The notes: a model not told the origin generated them from the letters alone. Positions 16,655 through 25,482 are shown, counted from the first letter of the stretch. The stretch: 48,194 nt of DNA from an uncultured Muribaculaceae bacterium (GCA_910584905.1 CAJUCQ010000009.1:1-48194), one strand, 5' to 3'. Numbers and translations are program-made.

Positions 16655-19642
16655 TTAGGATTTCAGATCAGTGTCGGGCTTGAGTATCTGGCCTTTGCCG
16701 AGGCGCCCGTTTATGGCGATTGACAGCGGCGAGCCGAAGCGGACGATGCGTATGAACTCGTCTTCGTATTCGGCATCGAGCGAGTCGAGGTATCCGAGGT
16801 CGATGTATCCGGCGCCTCCGGCGGGGTCGACAGTGAAATACCCGACTCCGAAGCTCGTCAGATTCTGGAAGAAGTGAGTGCCTTGGCTCGGTTCTATCCT
16901 GTAGCCGGGGAGGGTGGTTTCGACGATGACGCGTGCGGCCGAAATCTCGGGCCATTTCACGGGGATGCCGAGCGAGGGGTCGGACGAGCCCCAGCGCCCC
17001 ATCCCGATGAGCACGTAGCCTTCGCCGCGGGATGCGAATTCGCGGTTGATGCGGTCGAGCAGGGGCGGAATCTCGCGGTTGCGGAGATGGTCGAAGTTTT
17101 CGGGGCGCACGTAGACCACGGCCGACACGTTTTCGACCATGCCGTGGCCGAGGGCCGTGGCGCTGCGGACGATGAGGTCGGCGTCGTCGCGGTCGAACAC
17201 CTTGTCGGCGACGAGCTGTTTTTTGTCGATTATAGGTCTTATCTGCAGCCAGTAGAGGTTGCCTTTGATGCCCTCGGGGCTTGTGGCCGGGAGGATGTTG
17301 CCGGCAAATTCGATTTCGATGGGCCGTTGCATGGCGGCTTCGCCCTGCCTGAGTATGAAGTTTATGGCCGGAGCCAGCGGCAGGGCCTTGTCGCGCAGGA
17401 TGTTGGCGAAGGTGACGACGCGGCGCCCGCGGCCGCAGTCGCAGTCGTCGATGTAGCCGTCCTGAGCGTTGTATGTGCTGACGGTCCATTTCAGCGCGTC
17501 CGTGCCGGCGAACTCCTGTATGCTCAGGCGCCGGAGGTTGTAGCCGTCGTCGACCACGGGCCTGTTGCTCTCGGCCGAGGGGTCGCGCCGCAGGGCGAGG
17601 AGCGAGGTCTGTGTGTCGCGGAGGGTGCTTTCGAGAGTGGAGGTCTGGAGCACGTGCTCGGGGTGGAGGGGCGAGAAGCGGAGGCCGCGTCCGCCGTCGA
17701 CGATGTATTTGCCCAGCCCGACGGCCACTTCGGCCACGCCGTCCTCGGGCTCTTCGTTTCCGAGGGGATAGTAGTTGAGCGACCGCCCCACGCCCGAGAA
17801 CGACGGGAAGTAGTAGTCGCCGTGGTCAGCGCCGATTACTTCCTGAATGATTACGGCCATCTTTTCCTGATCGATGACGTTGCTCGTGGCCGACATGTAG
17901 GCTTTGCTGTCGCGGTAGAATACCGAGGCGTAGACGCCTTTGACGGCTTGCTCCAGCAGGCTCAGCCGCAGCTCGCGGTCGGGGGTGTAGGGCACCATAT
18001 AGGTGCTGTATATGCCGGCGAAGGGCTGGTAGTGGGAGTCCTCGAGGAGACTTGACGAGCGCACCGCCACGGGGCGGTCGAGCACTTCGAAAAGGGCGAG
18101 GAGGTCTTCTTTGAGGCGTTCGGGCAGGTTCCCGCGTAGGAATGCGTCGAGGATTTCGTCGTCGCTTGCCTCGGGGCTGAGAGCGAGGGGGTAGAGCCTG
18201 TTGGTGAGCATGAACTCGTCGAAGAGGTCGGTGCACAGCACCACCGTGCGCGGAATGGATACTGTGAGGCCCTGAAAATTGTCGCAGATTGGGTTTTTCT
18301 TGATAATTGAGTCGATGAAGGCGAGGCCGCGCCCTTTGCCTCCGAGGCTGCCCTGCCCGATGCGGGCGAAGTTGGAGTAGTGGTCGAAGCGGTCTTTGTC
18401 GAACACGGCGACTACGCCGCGGTTCTTCATCTTGCGGTATTTGACGATAAGGTCGAAGAAGAGCTGACGCGCCGCGGGCACTTCCTCCAGCGAGGCGAAG
18501 CGGTGGCGGCGGATGACGTCGGCGATGGGGAAGAGCGCGCGCGAATAGAACCAGCGGGAGATGTCGTTGGTCGAGGCGTGCCATAGGAGCGACTCCGCCG
18601 GGATGTCCCACACGCGCTTCTGCATGTCCTTGAGATTGGTGATGCGCATTATCTCCTCGCCCGTCGCCGGGTTGCGGATGATGAAATCGCCGAAGCCGAA
18701 GTTGCCCATGATGGCGTCTTCGAGGTCGACGGAGAGTTTTTTGGAATTTTTGTCGACAAACACGGCGCCGAGGGCCGTCGCCCCCTCGCGGTTTTCGGTC
18801 TCGCTCGACTCGATGATTACAGGCAGCGAGGGGTCGGACTCGCGCAGAAATTTTGCCAGTCTCAGGCCCGCCTTGCGGTCTTTTTGGCCGTTGCGCATGA
18901 ACGACACGTCGCTGATGACGCCGAGCATATTCTTGCCGTAGCGCCGATAGAGGTCTGTGGCCTCCTCGTAGTTGCGGGCGAGCATCACCTTGGGACGCCC
19001 GCGCATACGCAGCATCTGCTCGTGTTGGTTAAGAGCCTCGGTAGAGAAGTTGCGGCTTTGTTTGAGCAGAAATTTATAGACGTGAGGCAGAATCGACGAA
19101 TAGAAGCGCACGGAGTCTTCGACGAGCATTATCACCTGAACGCCCACGCCCGTGATGTCCTGCTGGTTGAGCTTGTCTTCGAGGAGCTTGATGATGGCAA
19201 GGAGGAGGTCCATGTTGCCGAGCCACGAAAAAACGTAGTCTACGGCCGAAAGGTCTTCGTGCTCAAGCCTGCGCGTCACTTCCTTGGAAAATGGCGTGAG
19301 CAGCACGATGGGCACCGCCGGATGCGTCTCCTTAATGCTGCGGCAACCCTCGGCGGCCTGCGAGATATCCCAGGCAGGCATTATCAGCACGAGGTCGAAG
19401 CTCTTGTCCGACAAGGCCTTCAGCGCCTCGTCGAAGTTCGACACACGCGTCACCCGCGGAGGCGAACTCAAGTTGAGCGACACGTATTCGTTGTAGAGCT
19501 GCTCCTCGACGCGGCCGTCCTCCTCCATCATGAAGGCATCGTAGCGCGACGCTATCAGCAACACATTGAAAATGCGCCGCTGCATCAAGTGCTGAAAGGC
19601 CGTGTCCTGAAGATACATCCGGCTCAAGGCTTCTTCGTTCAT
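16655..19642 (-). CDS. Tandem receiver-like domains fused to a PEP-synthase-type ATP-grasp domain
   Basis: This 995-residue cytoplasmic protein starts with a degenerate receiver domain (about 24-155) whose strand 3 (DLVLIMPAWD) lacks the usual acceptor Asp. A second receiver (about 168-315) keeps the phosphorylation set: Glu175/Asp176, Asp245 (ISDVSF), Ser279/280 and Lys298. A PPDK_N ATP-binding domain follows, with GQGSLGGKGRGL at 429-440, VAVRSSSLLEDS at 525-536 and, well downstream, YWLQIRPII. The C-terminal region of about 220 residues has GMGRWGSSDPSLG and EPSQGTHFF motifs. The swivelling phosphohistidine domain and PEP-binding TIM barrel of true PEP synthase are absent, so it cannot run that reaction alone. 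It may be a response-regulated kinase or ligase; the substrate is unknown. Annotators often call it PEP synthase. Confidence 0.85.
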   Translation of the reverse strand: MNEEALSRMYLQDTAFQHLMQRRIFNVLLIASRYDAFMMEEDGRVEEQLYNEYVSLNLSSPPRVTRVSNFDEALKALSDKSFDLVLIMPAWDISQAAEGCRSIKETHPAVPIVLLTPFSKEVTRRLEHEDLSAVDYVFSWLGNMDLLLAIIKLLEDKLNQQDITGVGVQVIMLVEDSVRFYSSILPHVYKFLLKQSRNFSTEALNQHEQMLRMRGRPKVMLARNYEEATDLYRRYGKNMLGVISDVSFMRNGQKDRKAGLRLAKFLRESDPSLPVIIESSETENREGATALGAVFVDKNSKKLSVDLEDAIMGNFGFGDFIIRNPATGEEIMRITNLKDMQKRVWDIPAESLLWHASTNDISRWFYSRALFPIADVIRRHRFASLEEVPAARQLFFDLIVKYRKMKNRGVVAVFDKDRFDHYSNFARIGQGSLGGKGRGLAFIDSIIKKNPICDNFQGLTVSIPRTVVLCTDLFDEFMLTNRLYPLALSPEASDDEILDAFLRGNLPERLKEDLLALFEVLDRPVAVRSSSLLEDSHYQPFAGIYSTYMVPYTPDRELRLSLLEQAVKGVYASVFYRDSKAYMSATSNVIDQEKMAVIIQEVIGADHGDYYFPSFSGVGRSLNYYPLGNEEPEDGVAEVAVGLGKYIVDGGRGLRFSPLHPEHVLQTSTLESTLRDTQTSLLALRRDPSAESNRPVVDDGYNLRRLSIQEFAGTDALKWTVSTYNAQDGYIDDCDCGRGRRVVTFANILRDKALPLAPAINFILRQGEAAMQRPIEIEFAGNILPATSPEGIKGNLYWLQIRPIIDKKQLVADKVFDRDDADLIVRSATALGHGMVENVSAVVYVRPENFDHLRNREIPPLLDRINREFASRGEGYVLIGMGRWGSSDPSLGIPVKWPEISAARVIVETTLPGYRIEPSQGTHFFQNLTSFGVGYFTVDPAGGAGYIDLGYLDSLDAEYEDEFIRIVRFGSPLSIAINGRLGKGQILKPDTDLKS

Positions 19643-19665
19643 CTGCCGTAGATTGATTTATTCCA

Positions 19666-19673
19666 CAAAGATA
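19666..19673 (-). promoter_or_regulatory. -7 box for the receiver/ATP-grasp operon
   Basis: TATCTTTG read on the minus strand, 24 nt upstream of the ATG at 19642, matches TAnnTTTG. A canonical -33 element is not evident. Confidence 0.45.
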
Positions 19674-19718
19674 ATTAAAAAATTGCACCTGATGGGCTTT
19701 CCCGTCAAGATTTTTTCG

Positions 19719-19726
19719 TACCTTTG
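19719..19726 (+). promoter_or_regulatory. -7 box for efp
   Basis: TACCTTTG on the plus strand matches TAnnTTTG, about 77 nt upstream of the efp ATG. It is back-to-back with the minus-strand box of the neighbouring gene. No clear TTTG lies 20 nt upstream. Confidence 0.5.
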
Positions 19727-19802
19727 TAGTCCCGAGGGCTTTCGCCCCTCAACGGACATTGCATTCCTTATCAACAAAACATAGTAATATACCATTTCAT
19801 TT

Positions 19803-20369
19803 ATGGCAACTACTGCTGATTTCAAAAACGGCATGTGCCTCGACATCGACGGCCAGTATTTCTTCATCGTAGAATTCCTCCACGTCAAGCCCGGCAAAGG
19901 CCCGGCCTTCGTGCGCACAAAGCTCAAGAACGTCCGCACCGGGCGCGTCCTCGACAAGACGTGGAACTCGGGCGTGAAGGTCAACGAAGTGCGCATCGAG
20001 CGTCGCCCCTACCAGTTCTCCTATAAGGACGATATGGGCTACCACTTCCTCCACACCGAAACCTGGGAAGAAATCATCGTTCCCGGCGAAAGCATCGAAG
20101 GCGTGCAATTCCTCAAAGACGGCGACATCTGCGAAGCTATGGTTGAAGCCGCCACCGAGACCGTGCTCACCTGCGAGATGCCCACATCCGTAGTGCTCGA
20201 AATCACCTACACCGAGCCCGGCATCAAGGGCGACACCGCCACCAACACCCTCAAGCCCGCAACCGTAGAGACCGGTGCCGAAGTGCGTGTGCCCCTCTTC
20301 TGCAACATCGGTGACAAGGTGAAAATCGACACCCGCGACGGTTCCTACGTAGAGCGCATCAAGGTCTGA
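19803..20369 (+). CDS. efp: Translation elongation factor P
   Basis: This 188-residue, tRNA-shaped factor relieves ribosomes stalled at polyproline stretches. The N-terminal KOW-like domain carries the loop HVKPGKGPAF with Lys32 at the tip, equivalent to the modified Lys34 of E. coli. The two OB domains follow, and the C-terminus has the family signature GDKVKIDTRDGSYVERI. No lysine-modifying gene (epmA, earP, ymfI) is in the window. Codon use is strongly C-ending, as in highly expressed genes. It is a single-gene unit with its own -7 box and a strong terminator. Confidence 0.97.
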   Translation: MATTADFKNGMCLDIDGQYFFIVEFLHVKPGKGPAFVRTKLKNVRTGRVLDKTWNSGVKVNEVRIERRPYQFSYKDDMGYHFLHTETWEEIIVPGESIEGVQFLKDGDICEAMVEAATETVLTCEMPTSVVLEITYTEPGIKGDTATNTLKPATVETGAEVRVPLFCNIGDKVKIDTRDGSYVERIKV

Positions 20370-20396
20370 TATCCCCCCCCCGCACATCAGACACAC

Positions 20397-20441
20397 GCGG
20401 CTGCTTCCCCCCACGCGGGAGAAGTAGCCGCAAATTTTTTT
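20397..20441 (+). terminator. Intrinsic terminator of efp
   Basis: An 11-bp stem (gcggctgcttc at 20397-20407 with gaagtagccgc at 20421-20431, one G-U pair) is followed by a run of seven T. Confidence 0.8.
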
Positions 20442-20542
20442 GCCCCTCCCCCTGCAGCAAACCGCGCCGGCAGTTCAGGCGAGGATATGCGGCATCGGCA
20501 ATTGGTGTGAAATCAAATTATTATGCTGATGCGCATCGCCCC

Positions 20543-22924
20543 TTATTCGAGGAACTTCGGCGCCGGGATATATATCCCGAACGATATGCCGACGTTGATT
20601 TTAGCCCCCTCCGTGGCCGTGTAATTGGCGTATGCACCCACGCTTGCAAACGGCAGGCGATACGTGGCGTCAATCTCGACGAAAGGCGTGTAGTGGCCGA
20701 AGAACTTCCCGTAGCGCGCGGTGTGGAGGCCGTCGCCGCTGTCGAGGATGCGCCGCAGAGGCGCGAAAAGGTGGGCCGTGGCCCGCAGACTGAAATTATC
20801 GTTTAGCTTGTAGACAGGCGTGATGCCGAGAGCTATGTAGCTGTTGGCGCGTAGAGCAGTGTTGAATGCGTTGTCGCTCGCCGGAGTCGGCGTATAAGCC
20901 GGAGCCGTGCTTAGAGCGGCGTAATAGTCGGGGAGGAGCTTGCGCGTGCTCAGCAGAGCCTCGGCCCTCAGCCCGAGCGCCCAATGGCGGTGGAGCCCGA
21001 CGAATAGACGGTACTTGCCGTAGAACTGCGCCCACGTCTGCCTGCGCGAAGCTTCGTTGGCAGAATGGCCTTGGAGCAGCGAGTTTGTAAACTTCGAGCG
21101 CCCGGCGAACCCGGCGGCTGAGAGGCGGCAGTGATAGCCCGAGGTCGGGAAATTGGCATCGTCGAGCGTATAGGCGTCGTAAACGGCATATACCTTGGCG
21201 AGGTCGAGAGCCACGTGGTCGCGCCCGGCGGCGAAGCTCTCCGCGTCCGTGCTTTGATAAAAACTGTTGTATATCCGTCCGCCACCCGCGCCGGCTTCGA
21301 CAGTGCCCCGCCGCCCGGCAGGCGAACCCCAGTAGATTTTGCCGAAATATTCGTGGTTGACCGAAAAGGTGGGCTCGTTGAGAAAAAAGAGCTTGTCGTT
21401 GACGCTGTAACTTCGGCGTGAGGCCACGGCCTCGACGCCGAAAGCCGAAGGCAGACGGCGGTCGCCGCCGTTGAGGTTGTAGCGCGCGCGGAACACTCCC
21501 GCCATATAGCTTTGGCCTATCCATGCCGCTACGGAAGTGCTGAGGCTACGGAAGCTGAGGGTGCTGTATCCGAGCGAAAGATATAGATAGCTGTTGGCCG
21601 ATGACGTCAGATAGCCGCCGAGGCTTGCTCGCAGGGGGGCTTTCACCGTGGCTTTGAGATTTAGGGCGAAGAGGCCCGTTGTGTCGTCGTAGGCCGAGCG
21701 GACGCGGAAATCCTGAATCTGCCCCGTGCTCACGGCGCTGTAATAGGCGCGGCGCACACGGCTTTCGCCGAGGGTGTCGGTGTGGGCCGCCGGGCGGAAG
21801 AGCGAGGCGAGATAGAGGTTCTGCGAGGGCGTGCCTCCGCTGACATCGACGCGGCTGTAAGCCACGCCCGGCGTCTTGGCCCTGAATACCTCGCGCCGCA
21901 GATTTCGCGCGCGGGCCGGCATGCGCGTGTTTATTCGGCTTTTGATAGAGTCCATCATCTCCATGGCCTTGTCGTAGCCGCGGCGGTAGATTTCGTCGGC
22001 CTTGTCAAAGTCGAGGAGTCCGAGACCGCTGACATCCACGCGGATGCGAATGCCCTCGTCCTCGGGGATGTCGTACGACTGCGGACGAGTCACGAGATAG
22101 CTCACCTGCGAGAGGACTGACGAGGGGATGCTGTCGTCAGGCGCCGAAACATCGACCCCGATCATCACCGAAGGCGAAAAGTCCTCGCGCATGACGCCCG
22201 TCGGGAAATTGTTGTATATTCCGCCGTCATAGAGAAGCGTACCGTCGATTTCGATGGGCTGGAACACGAGCGGGAAACTCATCGAAGCGCGCACGGCATC
22301 GGCGAGACTGCCCCCGCGGAACACCTCGCCGCGATTGGCCGTAAGATTCGAAGCCACGCAGCGGAAGGGCACCATCAGCTTGTCGAAATCGCGGCTACAC
22401 TGCGCCGAATAGGCTTCGAACAGCTCGACGAAAGCAAGACTCATCGGGATAGGGTTGATAAGCGACGCCGGAGGCGCGGGAGCCTCCGTGGCGGAGGATT
22501 TGCCCGTTTTTATCGGCAGGGTGAAAAGAGCCGGCGACTGAGGCTCGGAGGCAAAAAAATAGGTGAGCGACGGATTGATTTTGCCCGTGCTCCAATAGCC
22601 GAAATCTTTCGAGCGCAGAAGCTCCATCATCTCGGCGGGAGTGTGGCCCGTGGCGTAAAGTGCGCCCATGATAGCGCCCATCGATGTCCCCGTGATGTAG
22701 TCGACGGGAATGTCGTTCTCTTCAAGAGCCTGAATCACCCCCGCGTGGGCTATGCCCTTGGCGCCCCCGCCGCTGAGAACGAGCCCCACCGACTGATGCG
22801 CACCCTGCGGGGACGCATCCCGTGCGTATGTGCGGACGCCCCGCAGGGTGAACAGGAGCAAGAGTGCGATGATGACGACACCGTGTGTCGCCGAGGCTAT
22901 CCGAGGCTGCATTCGCGTCGTCAT
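20543..22924 (-). CDS. Patatin-like phospholipase with outer-membrane barrel (PlpD / type Vd-like)
   Basis: This 793-residue exported protein has a hydrophobic signal (about 15-35), then a patatin lipase domain (about 44-340). The oxyanion loop SGGGAKG is at 51-57, the nucleophile is Ser81 in GTSMG, and the catalytic Asp233 is in DGG. After this come a POTRA-like stretch (about 345-430) and a beta-barrel of alternating hydrophobic strands to the C-terminus. The layout matches the PlpD-type autotransporters, in which a BamA-like barrel carries a phospholipase. In Bacteroidetes it may hydrolyse membrane phospholipids of the cell itself or of a neighbour. It is a single-gene unit; no clear promoter was seen. 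Confidence 0.88.
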   Translation of the reverse strand: MTTRMQPRIASATHGVVIIALLLLFTLRGVRTYARDASPQGAHQSVGLVLSGGGAKGIAHAGVIQALEENDIPVDYITGTSMGAIMGALYATGHTPAEMMELLRSKDFGYWSTGKINPSLTYFFASEPQSPALFTLPIKTGKSSATEAPAPPASLINPIPMSLAFVELFEAYSAQCSRDFDKLMVPFRCVASNLTANRGEVFRGGSLADAVRASMSFPLVFQPIEIDGTLLYDGGIYNNFPTGVMREDFSPSVMIGVDVSAPDDSIPSSVLSQVSYLVTRPQSYDIPEDEGIRIRVDVSGLGLLDFDKADEIYRRGYDKAMEMMDSIKSRINTRMPARARNLRREVFRAKTPGVAYSRVDVSGGTPSQNLYLASLFRPAAHTDTLGESRVRRAYYSAVSTGQIQDFRVRSAYDDTTGLFALNLKATVKAPLRASLGGYLTSSANSYLYLSLGYSTLSFRSLSTSVAAWIGQSYMAGVFRARYNLNGGDRRLPSAFGVEAVASRRSYSVNDKLFFLNEPTFSVNHEYFGKIYWGSPAGRRGTVEAGAGGGRIYNSFYQSTDAESFAAGRDHVALDLAKVYAVYDAYTLDDANFPTSGYHCRLSAAGFAGRSKFTNSLLQGHSANEASRRQTWAQFYGKYRLFVGLHRHWALGLRAEALLSTRKLLPDYYAALSTAPAYTPTPASDNAFNTALRANSYIALGITPVYKLNDNFSLRATAHLFAPLRRILDSGDGLHTARYGKFFGHYTPFVEIDATYRLPFASVGAYANYTATEGAKINVGISFGIYIPAPKFLE

Positions 22925-23030
22925 AAATCGTATAGTTGAAGCGTGTGATGAATTTAATCTGTATATATAACGAGGCTCGGGCGCCTCGGGTTCACTCGCC
23001 GGGCGGAATTTTCGGCGCTCTCCGCGCGAG

Positions 23031-23073
23031 TCTTAAGACAAAAGAGGCTGTGCCCTTTCTCGGACACAGCCTC
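23031..23073 (-). terminator. Terminator after tRNA-Thr
   Basis: The stem gaggctgtg / cacagcctc (23044-23052 and 23065-23073) is followed on the minus strand by ttttgtctt. Confidence 0.7.
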
Positions 23074-23082
23074 CCGCATTGT

Positions 23083-23158
23083 TGGAGCCGCGAGTGGGAC
23101 TCGAACCCACGACCTTTTCGTTACGAATGAAATGCTCTACCAACTGAGCTATTGCGGC
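23083..23158 (-). tRNA. tRNA-Thr (anticodon CGT)
   Basis: This 76-nt cloverleaf includes an encoded CCA. The anticodon loop TTCGTAA gives CGT, reading ACG threonine codons. The D stem GCTC/GAGC and T stem GTGGG/CCCAC are perfect. Two A-C mismatches occur: position 31-39 at the base of the anticodon loop and position 6-67 in the acceptor stem. A full consensus promoter lies 14 nt upstream and a terminator follows directly, so it is a single-gene unit and probably expressed. Confidence 0.92.
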
Positions 23159-23171
23159 CTGTTTTGCGGTG

Positions 23172-23203
23172 CAAAGTTACAAAATTATTTTTGACTTTGC
23201 AAA
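23172..23203 (-). promoter_or_regulatory. Consensus Bacteroidetes promoter of tRNA-Thr
   Basis: On the minus strand TTTG (23203-23200), a 20-nt spacer and TAACTTTG (23179-23172) match the -33/-7 consensus exactly. The -33 half lies inside the 3' end of the upstream DUF4270 gene, whose stop is at 23185. Confidence 0.82.
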
Positions 23204-24561
23204 CTATATGTGAATTTTATTTTCGCTTCGTCGATTTTAAGCTCCACCATTGCAGGCGACATAACGTAGGGAACGATGCTTGACTCAACGAGTTGGACCG
23301 ACCCGTAGCTGCTGTTGGCGCTTTGTTCGAAATTGACCGTTACGGGCACGATGACAAACGTGCAGTCGTCGTCGGTGATTTCTTCTTCTTTGTTGATCAT
23401 GCTCATGATGTAGGCTCGCATGCTCCCGAAGTTGTAGTTTTTTGACGTAGAGCTGTACGTGGCGTAGAACGATGAGGTGTTGTCGGTCAGCGAATTGTTG
23501 GCGAAGAATTCGTCGCGCTTGTCCTTGCGAACGAGCAGGGCGTAGGGCGGGGCGCCGACGCCGAAGTCGTTGGCGATGGAATCCGCAGGGATGGAGAGCG
23601 AGAGGCTGTTGACGACGGAGAGCGAGTTGGCGTTGTTGCGGAAGCGGTTCACAATCTCGCGTGTGGGGAATTTGATTTCGACTTCGTAGCCGCACGGCGC
23701 CACGAGAAGGCGCTCGCCGTTTTCGACGCGGCGGCGCAGGTCGCTCGCCATCGAATAGTCGAGATTGTTGTTGGTGAGAACCTCGGGGGTCACCATGAAG
23801 TAGTCGTGCTGGGCGTCGATGGTGTCGGTCTTGCCTTCGTCGTTGGTGTAAATCTTGCGCAGATACATGCGCATGCTCGTTTTTTGGACGAGGGTCATGC
23901 GCCCGCTGCCGAAGGAGTTGTCGATATAGAGGCCCGGGAATACGTTTTTGACGAATGCCTGCGGCGTGGCGTAGTTTTCGGGGCGGTCTTCAAAGGCCTT
24001 GAAAAGGTCGCGGCCGAGGCGGCGCGGGAGCTTCATGCGGATCGACCGAGTGCTGAGCTTTTGGAGAGAGTCGCTTTCGAGGGTCGACGCGTTGTAGGGG
24101 CCGGAGGCCAGCACGGTCGAGGGGTCATAGTAGCCTTCGGGGTCGAAGTTGCTGAAAATCGGCGACGGGAGCTCGCGGGTGAGGGGATAGACCTTGAGAC
24201 CCATCGGGGCGATGGAGTCGCCCATGAAGCTGCCCGGATTGAATTGCATCACCAGTACGAGCGAGTCGACGTTGGCGGCCGTGAAGTTTGCCGTGTCGAG
24301 GGCCGTGGAGCTGAGAAATTGCGTCACGACGGAGCTCTTGAGCGTGCCGTATTCGGGGATGTCGATTGTGCCCAGAAGCTGGTCGGTGGTTCGTGAACGC
24401 ACCGATTCAAGGGCTATCGAGTGCCCGTCGATGACAAAGTCGGAGTCGACGCGGATGGCAAGGCGGTCTTCGGCGAGGGAGCCGCCGACGGTGGAGGTTT
24501 CGTCGCAGGCACACAGCAGAATGACCAGTACGGAGAGAAATATGGTGATGAATCTTGACAT
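23185..24561 (-). CDS. DUF4270 lipoprotein
   Basis: This 458-residue lipoprotein has a signal peptide ending in LLCAC (Cys19 acylated). The rest is a beta-rich exported domain of the DUF4270 type (GGSLAEDRLAIRVDSDFV near 27-44, GTIDIPEYGTLKSS near 64-77). The family is common in Bacteroidetes and its function is not known. It follows the glycogen-synthase-like gene after 76 nt, an order that I recall from other Bacteroidales (family knowledge, not checked here). The 3' end carries part of the tRNA-Thr promoter. Confidence 0.87.
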   Translation of the reverse strand: MSRFITIFLSVLVILLCACDETSTVGGSLAEDRLAIRVDSDFVIDGHSIALESVRSRTTDQLLGTIDIPEYGTLKSSVVTQFLSSTALDTANFTAANVDSLVLVMQFNPGSFMGDSIAPMGLKVYPLTRELPSPIFSNFDPEGYYDPSTVLASGPYNASTLESDSLQKLSTRSIRMKLPRRLGRDLFKAFEDRPENYATPQAFVKNVFPGLYIDNSFGSGRMTLVQKTSMRMYLRKIYTNDEGKTDTIDAQHDYFMVTPEVLTNNNLDYSMASDLRRRVENGERLLVAPCGYEVEIKFPTREIVNRFRNNANSLSVVNSLSLSIPADSIANDFGVGAPPYALLVRKDKRDEFFANNSLTDNTSSFYATYSSTSKNYNFGSMRAYIMSMINKEEEITDDDCTFVIVPVTVNFEQSANSSYGSVQLVESSIVPYVMSPAMVELKIDEAKIKFTYSLQSQK

Positions 24562-24637
24562 TGTCGGTAGTGTAGAGGCGGGAGGTGGGGGAGGACTCGA
24601 TGCGAAAGGCGGCTTTGTCGCCTCGAAAGAGGCCGGA

Positions 24638-25447
24638 TTAGAGAGATTTGTAGAATTCGTGGTAGGCGCCGGTGGCTTCGGGGCATTCGCCCGGATAGTC
24701 GAGCACGGGTTTGCCGGTAGACTTGGCGTAGGCCAGCAGCTCGGCGTCGACCTCGGGGGCGCTCACCGCAATGGCGTCGGCGAAGTCGATGGCCAGTTTG
24801 TGGAGCGAGCGGTGGGTGGTCCCGGAGAGGCTTGCAAGCTGTTTGTCGGAGAAGCCTTCGTCTTTGAGCTTTTTGACCATAGCCTCGTCGAAGGGGGCGT
24901 CGATGTCCTTGTCGGCGGTCAGTGAATACACTACTTTGGACGATTTGAACGAGGGGTCTTCGTTGTAAATCTCTTTGATATAGGCGGGGACGAGGCCTGC
25001 GAGCCAGCCGATGGCGTGGACCACCGAGGGCTCCCAGCGGAGCTTGCGGACTGTCTCGGCAACGCCGCGCACAAAAAATATAGCGCGCTCGTCGTTGGCT
25101 TCGGCGTCGCTTTCGGTCTCGAGAATGCCGTCGGCGGTATGGCGGGCAAAAAACTCGTCGTTGTCGATGAAATACACCTGAAGACGCGTAGGCTGCAGCG
25201 TGGCCACCTTGATGATGAGGGGATAATCGACGTCGTCGATGGGTATGTTGAGACCCGAGAGGCGAATCACTTCGTGGAGCTGGTTGCGGCGCTCGTTGAT
25301 GGCGCCGTAGCGGGGCATGAAGGTGCGTACTTCGGCGCCCTTTTCCTGAAGCCCCTGAGCCACGGTGCGGCTGAAAGTGGCAACAGGCCCGGCGGCCACG
25401 TAGGGTTCAATCTCCTGAGATACGTAGAGAACTTTTTTTACGTCCAT
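24638..25447 (-). CDS. Glycogen/starch synthase-like N-terminal domain protein (single-domain)
   Basis: This 269-residue protein corresponds only to the N-terminal GT5 half of glycogen synthase (KVLYVSQEIEPY at 5-16, VVHAIGWLAGLVPAYIKE near 142-159). True glycogen synthases have about 470 or more residues with a second Rossmann domain that binds ADP-glucose. The N-terminal K-x-G-G-L loop is also altered here to VAAGPVATF. Catalysis by this protein alone is therefore doubtful. It is usually labelled glycogen synthase in Bacteroidales; a regulatory or cell-surface-related role with the downstream DUF4270 lipoprotein is possible. The frame is intact, with no sign of a recently lost second half. 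Confidence 0.82.
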   Translation of the reverse strand: MDVKKVLYVSQEIEPYVAAGPVATFSRTVAQGLQEKGAEVRTFMPRYGAINERRNQLHEVIRLSGLNIPIDDVDYPLIIKVATLQPTRLQVYFIDNDEFFARHTADGILETESDAEANDERAIFFVRGVAETVRKLRWEPSVVHAIGWLAGLVPAYIKEIYNEDPSFKSSKVVYSLTADKDIDAPFDEAMVKKLKDEGFSDKQLASLSGTTHRSLHKLAIDFADAIAVSAPEVDAELLAYAKSTGKPVLDYPGECPEATGAYHEFYKSL

Positions 25448-25482
25448 TCCTTAAGGTAAAAACTATATGCGTAATACGGGCG

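Noticed and set aside
16874..18055. 393-residue plus-strand frame opposite the ATP-grasp gene
   Set aside because: Shadow frame of a well-supported minus-strand gene.
20373..20381. C9 run after efp as a phase-variable tract
   Set aside because: It lies downstream of the stop and before the terminator, where length changes would have no clear effect.
24638..25447. Frameshifted or truncated glycogen synthase pseudogene
   Set aside because: The frame is complete, has a -7 box, and no second-half remnant is found downstream; DUF4270 follows directly.
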